From JASEHD01 sp964471945 (GTDB lineage Bacteria; Bacteroidota; Ignavibacteria; UBA10030; SZUA-254), in the NCBI GenBank assembly GCA_964471945.1, contig CAYYIJ010000003.1, forward strand, positions 1 to 63,976: a stretch of DNA of 63,976 nucleotides, written 5' to 3'. The translations under genes were made by a program, and so were the position numbers. The notes beneath the pieces were generated by a model. That model saw only the letters and a program-made list of their open reading frames with translations, ran no database searches and was not told the DNA's origin. Each line of letters starts with the position of its first letter. Within the stretch, counting starts at the first letter, position 1. Positions 50,267-60,269 of the stretch are shown piece after piece.

Positions 50267-53200
50267 ATGTATTTATCGAAGATAGAAATAATCGGATTTA
50301 AATCATTCGCACATCGCATCAATCTCAAATTCGACGCTGGAGTAACCGCAATAGTCGGTCCAAATGGCTGCGGAAAAACTAATATAGTCGATGCTATCCG
50401 CTGGGCATTAGGTGAACAACGGTACAGCACATTACGAAGCGATAAAATGGAAGATGTGATCTTTAATGGGACAAAAAACCGCAAACCAGTTGGGCTTGCC
50501 GAAGTATCATTAACGATTGAAAACACAAAGGGAATTCTTCCAACTGATTATTCAGAAGTTACAATTACCCGCCGAGTATTTCGATCAGGAGAGAGCGAAT
50601 ATCTTCTTAATAAAGGTACATGCCGCTTAAAAGATATCGTTGATCTATTTATGGATACTGGTATGGGTAGCGATGCATATTCGGTCATTGAACTGAAAAT
50701 GGTTGAAACCATTCTTTCTGATAAAACCGATGAACGACGAAGATTATTCGAGGAAGCGGCTGGTGTTACCAAGTACAAGTTCCGCCGTAAAGCTGCAATC
50801 CGCAAGCTGCAAGATGTTCAACAAGATTTAGCAAGGGTCGATGACATTGTTAAAGAAATTCAGAAAACGGTTAACTCTCTCGAGCGGCAAGCAAAAAAAG
50901 CAGAACAATATAATGAAGTCTCTAACAAATTAAAGGCGCTCGAGATTGATCTGCTTGAGCGTGAATATGCTTATCTCCATGATAAAGTAAAACCCCTGCA
51001 AGAAAAATTCCTGTTTGCATCAACTGACAAAGCGAAGATAAGTGAAATACTTCGCTCCCAAGAGGAGCAAATTGAAAAACTTCGATCGGATTTAGATAAG
51101 GTTGAAAAACATCTTGGTGAAATCCAACACCTATCTGCAACAAAGTTCGGAGATATCCACCGCAGTGAAGAAAAAATTCTCGTTGCCGAGGAACGGCGTA
51201 ATTCACTTGATTCAAACATAAAACGGTATGAGTCAGAGAAATTTGATCTTCACAATCAACAGGAAATCTTGATCAAGGAGAAAAAAGATCTTTTATATCG
51301 AAAAGAAATAAATATTAATGATCTCATCGAATCTGAAAAGATATTTAAACTCGAGAAAGAAGAATATCAACGGCTTAGTCAACAGATAAACGAAAAACAA
51401 ACGGAGGTTGCTGCGCTCAAAGATATTATTCTCGGATTAGCACATGTGATCGTTGAAAAGAAGGGTGAGCACGAACGCGTTAAAGCCCGAATCGATAATC
51501 TAAAAGGACGTATTGAAAGATCATCAGAAGACAATGACTTGTATCTCGAGGATATTCAACGTGTTGAAGAGGACGTAAAACAACTCACGATGAAAGACCG
51601 TGAGATGAGAAAAAATTTTGCGGAAGCTGAAGTTCAATTGTTTTCAGTACAAAAGTTTCGAGATGATCTAAAACGTGAAACAGAAAAATTGCGGGAACAT
51701 ATCCTAGGTTTATTGCATGAGATCGATCGTAAAAAATCGAAGATCGAATTTCATAAAAAATTGCTTGAAGGATATGAAGGTTTTTCAGAAGGAACAAAAT
51801 ACCTCCTAAAGCACGATGGCTGGGGGGCGAATAGAATATCAACGGTTGCTGATATTCTACATTCTGATGAAAAATACCGCCTTGCTATCGAATCTGCTCT
51901 TGGTGATTTGGCAAACGTTATTGTTGTTGAACATATTAAAGATGGATATGCTGCGATAGAAGAGTTGAAGAATCAGGATAAAGGGAAAACAACATTCATC
52001 AGTTTACAAAACGTTCCAAGAATTTTGAGACGCGGGAAGAAAAAAATGAACATCCCATTTGTATGGGCTACAGATGTTGTTCGATGCGATGCGACTTATC
52101 AGCCACTTTTGAATTTTCTGCTCGACGATGTTATTATAGTCGACACTCTCGAGATGACAGATCATGTTTTTTCGGCTTTGTCGGGTATTCGTTGTGTAAC
52201 TCTTGATGGTCAGAGCATATCGAGCTCTGGTTTTTTGAGAGGCGGCAGTCACAGATTTGATGAGGGAGGTATAATCAGTAAAAAATCTCAGATTGCGATT
52301 CTGGAACAAGAACTTCAAAACTTACACAAAGAAGTTCTGAATATAACTGAACAACAAAAGGAAAATCAGCACAAACATGATGCCGTTGAGCTTGATAAGG
52401 AGCTCGGGGTGGTAAAAGCTATCGAGAAGGAAATGACGGCTATCGAAATGCGTATTGCCCAACTCGAATTCGAGAAAAAACGAGCCAACGATGGCATTGA
52501 AAGAAATAAATTAGAAATTGCTGTATTCGAGAAAGAGATAACTGAACTTCAGCACCAATACGAAAATCTTGGTATCGAGCTTAAAACCATTGAGTTAGAG
52601 AAAAAAGAAAATGAGACACAGGTTGATGGGGTGATTAGGGAACTCGAGGTCTTAGAATCACTATGGAATGTAAAAACAAAAATAGTAAATGAAATCGAAA
52701 TAAAAGTCGTTACACTTCAGGGGGAAGTACGCAACGTTGAACGAGATATAGAGCGTGCTGATACTCGTATGAACGATACTCAATTGACCATTGCACGTCG
52801 TCATGAAGAGATTGCCCGGGCTCAACAAGAGAATGTACAACTCTCACAAGATGTATTGATTTTCCAAAAACAACTTAATTCCCTGAGAGCCGAGTTCGAA
52901 AACATCGAAAATAATAAAAGGGATATAGAACAGAAATATATTGCAAAACGAAATGAGCTTCACGGAATCGAGCTGAAGATGAAAGATGAACGTCGCCTAC
53001 ACGATGATTCTGTATCTGTAACTCATGAACTGGAAATGAAAATATCAGAAATCAAAGCGAGCATCGAGCATGTTAAGCTTCGAGCAATGGAAGAATTTGA
53101 AATCGAGCTTCAACTGAAAACTTATCCTGATGATGAATGGATAGATTTTGCTCATCTTCGGGAAGAGGTGAAGAACCTGAAAGAGCGGATCAAGGTTCTC

Positions 53201-53830
53201 GGAGCAATCAACTTTGCAGCATTCGATGAATTCAATCGCGAAAGTGAACGGTTAAATTTCTTAACACAACAGCGTGACGACCTGTTAGAAGCAGAAAAAA
53301 CTCTACTCAACACCATCGAAGAGATTAATAACACCGCCCAGAGGAATTTTTTTGAAACCTTCGAGAAAATTAGAAAGAACTTTATTATCACATTTAAAGA
53401 GTTATTTCATGAAGGAGATGAATGCGATTTAAATCTTGAGGAAGGAGTTGACCCCCTCGAGGCAAACATCGAAATCATTGCAAAACCAAGAGGGAAGAGG
53501 CCCACATCAATTGATTTATTATCAGGTGGGGAAAAAACATTAACAGCTATTGCTTTATTATTCGCTATTTATCTTGTAAAACCGAGTCCATTTTGCATAC
53601 TCGATGAGGTTGATGCACCGTTAGATGATTCAAATATAGACCGTTATACACGGATTTTAAAAAAATTCTCAGATAATACTCAATTCATCGTTGTAACTCA
53701 TAATAAACGGACGATGGAATCAGCACAGGCACTTTACGGTGTTACTATGGAAGAGGAAGGCGTCTCAAAGATCGTTACTGTTCGCTTTAATGAAGACGCT
53801 AGGGTTCGGTCTGCTGCTGTAACTAATTGA
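50267..53830 (+). CDS. smc: Chromosome segregation protein SMC
   Basis: A 1187-residue ATPase. The N-terminal Walker A is GPNGCGKTNIVDAIRWALGE. Two long coiled coils (about 170-500 and 680-1030) surround the hinge (about 515-660), with a GGSHRFDEGG segment where the second coil begins. The C-terminal head has the signature LLSGGEKTLTAIALLFA and Walker B FCILDEVDAPLDD. SMC compacts and separates chromosomes with ScpA and ScpB, which are not in the window. Length and layout are typical. Confidence 0.97.
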   Translation: MYLSKIEIIGFKSFAHRINLKFDAGVTAIVGPNGCGKTNIVDAIRWALGEQRYSTLRSDKMEDVIFNGTKNRKPVGLAEVSLTIENTKGILPTDYSEVTITRRVFRSGESEYLLNKGTCRLKDIVDLFMDTGMGSDAYSVIELKMVETILSDKTDERRRLFEEAAGVTKYKFRRKAAIRKLQDVQQDLARVDDIVKEIQKTVNSLERQAKKAEQYNEVSNKLKALEIDLLEREYAYLHDKVKPLQEKFLFASTDKAKISEILRSQEEQIEKLRSDLDKVEKHLGEIQHLSATKFGDIHRSEEKILVAEERRNSLDSNIKRYESEKFDLHNQQEILIKEKKDLLYRKEININDLIESEKIFKLEKEEYQRLSQQINEKQTEVAALKDIILGLAHVIVEKKGEHERVKARIDNLKGRIERSSEDNDLYLEDIQRVEEDVKQLTMKDREMRKNFAEAEVQLFSVQKFRDDLKRETEKLREHILGLLHEIDRKKSKIEFHKKLLEGYEGFSEGTKYLLKHDGWGANRISTVADILHSDEKYRLAIESALGDLANVIVVEHIKDGYAAIEELKNQDKGKTTFISLQNVPRILRRGKKKMNIPFVWATDVVRCDATYQPLLNFLLDDVIIVDTLEMTDHVFSALSGIRCVTLDGQSISSSGFLRGGSHRFDEGGIISKKSQIAILEQELQNLHKEVLNITEQQKENQHKHDAVELDKELGVVKAIEKEMTAIEMRIAQLEFEKKRANDGIERNKLEIAVFEKEITELQHQYENLGIELKTIELEKKENETQVDGVIRELEVLESLWNVKTKIVNEIEIKVVTLQGEVRNVERDIERADTRMNDTQLTIARRHEEIARAQQENVQLSQDVLIFQKQLNSLRAEFENIENNKRDIEQKYIAKRNELHGIELKMKDERRLHDDSVSVTHELEMKISEIKASIEHVKLRAMEEFEIELQLKTYPDDEWIDFAHLREEVKNLKERIKVLGAINFAAFDEFNRESERLNFLTQQRDDLLEAEKTLLNTIEEINNTAQRNFFETFEKIRKNFIITFKELFHEGDECDLNLEEGVDPLEANIEIIAKPRGKRPTSIDLLSGGEKTLTAIALLFAIYLVKPSPFCILDEVDAPLDDSNIDRYTRILKKFSDNTQFIVVTHNKRTMESAQALYGVTMEEEGVSKIVTVRFNEDARVRSAAVTN

Positions 53831-53878
53831 AGAAGTACAGTTGCATATTATATTTTGGTTTTTTCGCTTAGTAGATCA

Positions 53879-54619
53879 ATGATAAAAATCTTTATTGATT
53901 TTGACGGGACAATTACAAAACAGGATGTTGGTGATGCTATGTTCGAAAAGTTTGGGGGAAAGCAATGTCTCGATTTTATCAAAGAGTATCATCAGGGTCT
54001 CATATCCGCTACCGAATGTTTTCAGCGTGAATGTTCAGCTTGTAATGGGGCAGATCATCAAACACTCAATGAATTTTTAGATAATCAAGAAATTGATTCA
54101 ACATTTTTCGATTTTCAACGATTCTGTAATGAGAACAAGCTCGAGTATTTTATCTTAAGCGATGGAATGGATTATTACATACAGCGTATTCTTGTGAAGA
54201 ATGGCATCAACGATATACCTTGTTTTACAAATCATCTTGAATTGACACCGATTAACGGAACTCAGGAAATAAGATTTATTCCATCATTCCCTCATACCGA
54301 CGAGGTATGCGATAGATGTGCATGTTGTAAGCGCAACCATATCCTGACGTTAAGCGGCGATGATGATATTATTATTTATATAGGCGAGGGATATTCAGAT
54401 CGGTGCCCCGTAAGATATGCTGACGTTGTTTTTGCTAAAGATGAATTATTAAAATTTTGTCAACAAGAAAACATCTCATATTTTGAATACCAAACATTTG
54501 ACGATGTGCGATACCGTTTAAAATCGATGTTAGCGAAGAAGGAGTCAAAAATAAATAATGAATTTAGAAAAAGGCGGCAAGCTCAGCTTGCGGCTCGTGA
54601 TGTATTTTTAGGTGGATAA
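53879..54619 (+). CDS. MtnX-like HAD phosphatase
   Basis: A 246-residue HAD-superfamily hydrolase. Motif I is FIDFDGTITKQDVGDAMF with the nucleophile Asp, motif II lies in YFILSDGMDYYI and motif IV in YIGEGYSDRCPV. A cysteine cluster CDRCACCKRNHI fits the MtnX (2-hydroxy-3-keto-5-methylthiopentenyl-1-phosphate phosphatase) subgroup, which is otherwise close to phosphoserine phosphatase. No other methionine-salvage gene is near, so the substrate is open. I chose the ATG at 53879. The stop overlaps the next start (TAATG). Confidence 0.75.
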   Translation: MIKIFIDFDGTITKQDVGDAMFEKFGGKQCLDFIKEYHQGLISATECFQRECSACNGADHQTLNEFLDNQEIDSTFFDFQRFCNENKLEYFILSDGMDYYIQRILVKNGINDIPCFTNHLELTPINGTQEIRFIPSFPHTDEVCDRCACCKRNHILTLSGDDDIIIYIGEGYSDRCPVRYADVVFAKDELLKFCQQENISYFEYQTFDDVRYRLKSMLAKKESKINNEFRKRRQAQLAARDVFLGG

Positions 54620-55194
54620 TGGATTTTCGTCAAGCGCTCTTTAAATATCGTAGTTACACCCCGATCCCATTTCTACTCGTAATGGTTATCGTTGCTCATC
54701 CAACTTTTACAAGTATGATTGTTGGTTTGGGATTTGTACTTATTGGTGAGGTGATCCGTTTATGGGGAGTTTCGTACGCAGGGAGTGAAACTCGAACAAC
54801 AGGACAAGTAGGTGCCACTGTTCTTGTTACAACTGGACCATATAGTTTTGTCCGTAATCCGCTCTACCTCGGTAATATGATGATGTATTTTGGTCTTGGT
54901 ATCATGGCAAATACGCCTCTTCTCGCAATGATCGGTCTTTTTTATTTCTTTTTTCAATATACCCTGATTGTAAGTTTAGAAGAAGAGAGTTTGTTTAAGA
55001 AATTTCCTGAAGAATATCTCCGATATTTTCAATCTGTGCCGAGATTTATCCCGACTTTGAGAAAATACTTAGATGGTAATCATCCGCAACCGGTAGTAAA
55101 TTGGAAGAATGGTATTAACTCTGAGAGGCGCACGTTTCAGGCGATCGCATCGGTTATAATATTGCTTATTGTAATATGGTTTTTGAGAGGATGA
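54619..55194 (+). CDS. ICMT/PEMT-like membrane methyltransferase
   Basis: A 191-residue protein with about five membrane helices. The SAM-binding end of the isoprenylcysteine carboxyl methyltransferase / phospholipid methyltransferase family is clear: TTGPYSFVRNPLYLGNMMMY and EEESLFKKFPEEYLRYFQSV with RFIPTL. Bacterial members methylate small molecules or lipids, usually unidentified. It shares one base with the MtnX-like gene and lies four bases before lpxB, so co-expression with lipid A synthesis is likely. Confidence 0.83.
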   Translation: MDFRQALFKYRSYTPIPFLLVMVIVAHPTFTSMIVGLGFVLIGEVIRLWGVSYAGSETRTTGQVGATVLVTTGPYSFVRNPLYLGNMMMYFGLGIMANTPLLAMIGLFYFFFQYTLIVSLEEESLFKKFPEEYLRYFQSVPRFIPTLRKYLDGNHPQPVVNWKNGINSERRTFQAIASVIILLIVIWFLRG

Positions 55195-55198
55195 TGCC

Positions 55199-56326
55199 AT
55201 GCGAATAATGATCATAGCTGGCGAGGCATCCGGTGATTTGCACGGTTCTGGCGTGGTTCGAGAATTGAAACGCCGCGATCCCAATTGTGTTATTTTCGGC
55301 ATAGGCGGCGATAAAATGAAAGCTGAAGGTATGGAGTTGATTTACCATATCCGTGAGATATCTGTAATGGGTTTCTGGGAAGTTCTCCAGCATATAGCGT
55401 TGTTGAAATCGGTGGAACATACGATGAATGTACTTTTAAAAGTAAAGAAACCCGATGTTCTGTTATTGATAGATTATCCTGGTTTCAATCTACGGTTTGC
55501 AAAAACCGCACACCAACATGGAATTAAAATTGTGTATTATATAAGTCCGCAGATATGGGCTTGGAATCCTGGACGCGCGCGAAAGATGAAAGGGGTAATA
55601 GATAAAATGATGATTGTTTTTCCGTTCGAGGAAGAGATTTATCGTCGTCAGGGGATCGATGTCCAATTCGTAGGCCATCCACTGCTCGAGGTATTTACCG
55701 AACCTCTGGGAAGAAAAGAATTTTCCAAACGGTTTGAGTTTGATCAAACTAAACCGTTACTCGGTCTATTTCCAGGAAGTCGTATTCAGGAATTAGAGCG
55801 GATTTTCCCCTCGATGTTGGGCGCGGCAAGAATTCTTCATAACAAGATTGGTGTTCAAGTTGCAGTTGGTATATCTTCAGCGCTTAAATATGAATATGTT
55901 AAATCATTCATACGCGGTGATTTTCCGGTTCAGTTGATTCAACATGCTACACACGATGTCATGAAAAATTCTGATGTTGCATTGGTTACATCAGGGACTG
56001 CCACACTTGAAACGGCATATTATCAAACCCCGATGATTGTTGTTTACAAAACCTCATGGCTCTCTTATTTAATCGGAAGAATATTAGTTCGAATAAAAAA
56101 TATTGGTCTTGTGAATATTGTCGCGGGTGAACAAATTGTGCCTGAAATCCTGCAGTCGAAGGTGAACCCCCAGAATCTAGCAAGCGAAGCATTAAGGATA
56201 TTAGAAGATGAAAAATTGCGCAAGGACATATCCCGGCGGTTATTAATCGTTAGAGATCGGCTTGGGACAAAAGGTGCTTCGATTCGTGTAGCTGAAGCGA
56301 TATTATCGATGACTTTTCATTCGTAG
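55199..56326 (+). CDS. lpxB: Lipid-A-disaccharide synthase
   Basis: A 375-residue GT-B glycosyltransferase (GT19) that joins UDP-2,3-diacylglucosamine and lipid X. Signatures are IIAGEASGDLHGSGVV, DYPGFNLRFAKTAH, YYISPQIWAWNPGRA and LFPGSRIQELER; VTSGTATLE forms the sugar-nucleotide site. Length is typical. lpxK follows one base after its stop. It shows that the organism makes lipid A. Confidence 0.97.
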   Translation: MRIMIIAGEASGDLHGSGVVRELKRRDPNCVIFGIGGDKMKAEGMELIYHIREISVMGFWEVLQHIALLKSVEHTMNVLLKVKKPDVLLLIDYPGFNLRFAKTAHQHGIKIVYYISPQIWAWNPGRARKMKGVIDKMMIVFPFEEEIYRRQGIDVQFVGHPLLEVFTEPLGRKEFSKRFEFDQTKPLLGLFPGSRIQELERIFPSMLGAARILHNKIGVQVAVGISSALKYEYVKSFIRGDFPVQLIQHATHDVMKNSDVALVTSGTATLETAYYQTPMIVVYKTSWLSYLIGRILVRIKNIGLVNIVAGEQIVPEILQSKVNPQNLASEALRILEDEKLRKDISRRLLIVRDRLGTKGASIRVAEAILSMTFHS

Positions 56327-56327
56327 C

Positions 56328-57380
56328 ATGAAGATAGTTACATTTTCGTTGTTACCGTTATCGTGGTTGTATGGTTTAATTATCATCTTGCGAAATTATT
56401 TTTATGATAATGGAATATTTCGCATCGATCACGTTAGTATTCCTGTAATCTCCGTTGGAAATATAACAGTTGGCGGAACAGGTAAAACACCGATGATTGA
56501 ATTCATAACTCGATATTATATAGGTCAAAATAAAAAAGTTGCGGTGTTAAGTAGAGGTTATAAAAGAACCACTCGAGGTTTTCGGGTAGTTTCGGATGGT
56601 GTAAATATACAAGGTACACCGGCAACATGCGGTGATGAACCATATCAAATCGCCAAGAAATTTCCACGAACGATTGTCTTGGTAGATGAAAATAGAATCA
56701 GGGCAGCGAAAATTGCAGTAGAAAGATACAATCCGGATGTTTTCTTACTCGACGATGGATTCCAACACAGGGGAATTGATAGGCAGTTAGATTTTGTTTT
56801 AATTGATGGGGCTAAAATACCTGCAGCGATCCCGTTATTGCCAGCCGGAGTGCGACGCGAACCTATTTCAGCTCTACGACGCGCTGATATAATAATATTG
56901 ACACGAACTTCAATTGTTGATAAAACTTTAATAAAAGAAATAAATAAACACACACAAGCTCCGGTTGCAAGTGTTGATTTCCAACTAAAACGATTTCTTG
57001 GATTGTTGACAGGAAAAGAAATCAAGTTGTCTGAAATCCGGGGCAAATCATGTGTAGCATTCTGTGGTATCGGTAATCCGATATCATTTAAACAAATGTT
57101 AAATGAACTTGATATAACGATTCTGGATTTTAAGATTTATCCTGATCACCATAGCTATAACCAAGCTGATTTGGATATTATCCAAAAGACGTACGAAGAA
57201 TCTAAAGCACGATATGTCATCACAACTGAAAAGGATGCGGTTCGATTATCGTTGCTAACAATACCTGCGGTTTTTCCGTCGGATACTATGGTAATCGCAG
57301 AGATTCATACAGTAGTTACGAGTGGTGAAGATATTCTGATAAAGTTGCTTGATGATGCTGTGAGTAACGTGGGCAGATGA
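56328..57380 (+). CDS. lpxK: Tetraacyldisaccharide 4'-kinase
   Basis: A 350-residue membrane-associated kinase that phosphorylates the lipid A precursor made by LpxB. An N-terminal membrane helix (LLPLSWLYGLIIILRNY) precedes the P-loop VGGTGKTPMIEF. The catalytic segment is VAVLSRGYKR, and LLDDGFQHRGI is the family motif. Length is normal. It is the last gene of the methyltransferase-lpxB-lpxK run and is 65 bp before ppdK. Confidence 0.97.
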   Translation: MKIVTFSLLPLSWLYGLIIILRNYFYDNGIFRIDHVSIPVISVGNITVGGTGKTPMIEFITRYYIGQNKKVAVLSRGYKRTTRGFRVVSDGVNIQGTPATCGDEPYQIAKKFPRTIVLVDENRIRAAKIAVERYNPDVFLLDDGFQHRGIDRQLDFVLIDGAKIPAAIPLLPAGVRREPISALRRADIIILTRTSIVDKTLIKEINKHTQAPVASVDFQLKRFLGLLTGKEIKLSEIRGKSCVAFCGIGNPISFKQMLNELDITILDFKIYPDHHSYNQADLDIIQKTYEESKARYVITTEKDAVRLSLLTIPAVFPSDTMVIAEIHTVVTSGEDILIKLLDDAVSNVGR

Positions 57381-57445
57381 TTGTTATATAATATTTTTAA
57401 TATCGACATTAAACTATTTTAATCTAAATTATAACAAGGTGAAAA

Positions 57446-60229
57446 ATGAAACATAAATATGTATATTTTTTTGGCGGCGGAAAAGCCGATGGCAATGAAA
57501 GTATGAAAGAGCTTCTCGGCGGAAAAGGTGCTAACCTCGCCGAGATGGCAGGACATAAAAATTTAAAACTTCCCGTTCCACCGGGATTCACAATCACAAC
57601 TGAAGTATGCAATTATTATTATAACAATCGAAAATCGTTTCCCAAAGGATTGCAAAAAGAAATAGAAAACAGTGTGAAGCGCATAGAAATTTTGATGAAA
57701 AAAAAGTTTGGTGACCCAGAGAATCCCCTATTGGTTTCAGTGCGGTCTGGCGCACGCCGCTCCATGCCGGGGATGATGGAAACTGTGTTAAACATCGGTT
57801 TAACAGAAAAAACGATTCCAGGAATGATTAAGAAAAGTGGAGGCAACAGCAGATTTGTGTACGATTCTTATCGTAGGCTCATCATGATGTACTCTGATGT
57901 TGTCATGGAGAAAGCTGCCAACATCGAGTTGAAGGACGATGAATCTGGTATACGAAAACAGCTTGAAAAGATTATGTCTGATATGAAAAAAGAGAAAGGA
58001 TATAGACTTGATACCGATCTTACTTCAGACGACCTTGAACACCTTTGTGAAATGTTCAAAGAAAAAGTGAAAAAAGTACTTCACAAAGAATTCCCTGACG
58101 ACCCACGCGAACAGTTATGGGGCGGTATAGGTGCAGTATTTGCTTCGTGGAATGGCAAGCGTGCTGTTAGCTATAGACGCATAGAGGGGATCCCTGATGA
58201 ATGGGGAACCGCTGTAACTGTACAATCAATGGTTTTCGGTAACATGGGTGCTGATTCTGCTACTGGTGTTGCGTTCACTCGGAACCCAGGTAACGGTGAA
58301 CCAGAATTTTATGGTGAATTTCTTATTAACGCTCAAGGCGAGGATGTTGTGGCTGGAATTCGTACACCAGCGCCAATAAATGAATATTCAAAATCCGAAC
58401 ATAATAAAATTTTACTATCCCTCGAAAAAGGTATGCCCAAATTGTATAATGAGCTTTACCGATATCAACAGCAGCTTGAGAAGCACTATAGAGATATGCA
58501 AGATATTGAGTTTACCATAGAGCGTGGTCGACTCTTTATTCTCCAATGCCGAATTGGCAAAAGAAACGGTCCTGCTGCGGTTCGAGTCGCTATGGATATG
58601 TTAAAGGAGAAACTTATTGACAAAAATACTGCCATTCAGAGGGTTACACCTTCGCAGGTAGATGAATTACTGCATCCAATTATTGATCCAAAGATTGAAG
58701 CAGGACAGGAAGTTTTGGCAAAGGGCTTACCAGCCGGTCCTGGGGGTGCATCGGGCCAAGTTGTTTTTTTTGCACACGATGCTGTTGAGTGGGTGAAACA
58801 AGGAAAGAAAGTTATACTAGTTCGGGAAGAAACAAATCCCGAAGACGTTGAAGGTATGCGGGCTGCACAAGCAATTCTTACGGCACGCGGCGGAATGACA
58901 TCGCACGCTGCTCTTGTTGCTCGAGGATGGGGTAAATGCTGCATTGTTGGATGCAGCTCCCTGAACATTGATGCCGCGACCAAAGAAATGCATGTCGGTG
59001 ACAAGGTTTTTCAAGAAGGTGATTGGATTACTCTGAATGGAACAAAAGGAAACGTATACGCCGGTCAGCTTCCCATGATGGATGCCACGGAAGAGAATAA
59101 AATATTCAATGATTTTCTGAAGATATGCGATTCTATTCGTCGACTTGGTATTCGAACAAATGCTGATACTCCAGATGATGCGAAGAAAGGCAGAGAGTTT
59201 GGAGCGCAAGGAATTGGTCTTTTTCGCACTGAGCACATGTTCTATGGTAAAGATTCAGAAGCGCCATTATTCTTTTTGCGGAAAATGATTATGTCGAAAA
59301 CAGAAGCAGAACGCCGCAAAGCCCTCGATGAATTGTTTCCTTTCGTTAAAAAAGATATTAAGGGAACGTTGGATGCGATGGATCCGTATCCAGTAGTAAT
59401 GCGATTGCTTGATCCGCCATTGCATGAATTTGTTCCCCGTGATCATGCCAAGTTAGAACAATTGGCTAATGACCTCGGTATCTCATCTGAAGAATTAAGC
59501 AAGCGGGCAGATGGTTTACACGAATCGAATCCGATGATGGGACACCGCGGAGTTCGTCTCGGAATCACCTATCCTGAGGTAAGTGAAATGCAGATTCGTG
59601 CAATCTTTGAAGCGGCAGCAGAACTTATCAAGGATGGTAGAACACCTTATCCAGAGATCATGATACCTGTACTCGGAGATGTTAAAGAATTAACGCATCA
59701 AAATGAAATTGCAAAACGTGTGTATCAAGAAGTTCTGGAGAAATACAAACTCAAGAAAATCAAACACATGTTCGGGACAATGATCGAGATTCCACGTGCA
59801 GCGTTAGTGTCGAATAAGATTGCCGAGACTGCACAATTTTTCTCGTTCGGTACGAACGACCTGACGCAGATGGGCTATGGTTTCTCGCGAGACGATTTTG
59901 GAAGCTTCTTACCCGATTATCTCAAGAAGGGAATTCTCTCGGAAGATCCATTTCAATCGATCGATCAAGAAGGTATCGGTGAATTGATAAAAATCAGCAT
60001 TGAGCGCGGGAGGAAGACAAATGCGAATTTAGAGATCGGTATATGCGGTGAACATGGCGGGGATCCACGATCGGTCGAGTTCTGTCATCGTGTTGGAATG
60101 GACTATGTCAGTTGTTCTCCCTATCGGGTGCCGATTGCCAGGTTAGCTGCCGCCCAGGCAAATTTACTTTTTCCATTGGCAGGGAGTTTGAAAAGTAGTA
60201 GTGTAAAGAAAATCTCCAAGAAAAAATAA
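57446..60229 (+). CDS. ppdK: Pyruvate, phosphate dikinase
   Basis: A 927-residue enzyme that converts pyruvate, ATP and phosphate to phosphoenolpyruvate, AMP and pyrophosphate, reversibly. The ATP-grasp part opens with LLGGKGANLAEMAG and VSVRSGARRSMPGM. The swivelling phosphohistidine is in TARGGMTSHAALVARGWGK. The TIM barrel has FRTEHMFYG, SFGTNDLTQMGYGFSRDD and the catalytic Cys in IGICGEHGGDP. It is slightly longer than the usual 880 residues. It supports gluconeogenesis or a PPi-linked glycolysis with Gap, Pgk and TpiA. Confidence 0.97.
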   Translation: MKHKYVYFFGGGKADGNESMKELLGGKGANLAEMAGHKNLKLPVPPGFTITTEVCNYYYNNRKSFPKGLQKEIENSVKRIEILMKKKFGDPENPLLVSVRSGARRSMPGMMETVLNIGLTEKTIPGMIKKSGGNSRFVYDSYRRLIMMYSDVVMEKAANIELKDDESGIRKQLEKIMSDMKKEKGYRLDTDLTSDDLEHLCEMFKEKVKKVLHKEFPDDPREQLWGGIGAVFASWNGKRAVSYRRIEGIPDEWGTAVTVQSMVFGNMGADSATGVAFTRNPGNGEPEFYGEFLINAQGEDVVAGIRTPAPINEYSKSEHNKILLSLEKGMPKLYNELYRYQQQLEKHYRDMQDIEFTIERGRLFILQCRIGKRNGPAAVRVAMDMLKEKLIDKNTAIQRVTPSQVDELLHPIIDPKIEAGQEVLAKGLPAGPGGASGQVVFFAHDAVEWVKQGKKVILVREETNPEDVEGMRAAQAILTARGGMTSHAALVARGWGKCCIVGCSSLNIDAATKEMHVGDKVFQEGDWITLNGTKGNVYAGQLPMMDATEENKIFNDFLKICDSIRRLGIRTNADTPDDAKKGREFGAQGIGLFRTEHMFYGKDSEAPLFFLRKMIMSKTEAERRKALDELFPFVKKDIKGTLDAMDPYPVVMRLLDPPLHEFVPRDHAKLEQLANDLGISSEELSKRADGLHESNPMMGHRGVRLGITYPEVSEMQIRAIFEAAAELIKDGRTPYPEIMIPVLGDVKELTHQNEIAKRVYQEVLEKYKLKKIKHMFGTMIEIPRAALVSNKIAETAQFFSFGTNDLTQMGYGFSRDDFGSFLPDYLKKGILSEDPFQSIDQEGIGELIKISIERGRKTNANLEIGICGEHGGDPRSVEFCHRVGMDYVSCSPYRVPIARLAAAQANLLFPLAGSLKSSSVKKISKKK

Positions 60230-60269
60230 TGAAAATATTATCAATAGTATTAAAATAAGGTAAAAAGAA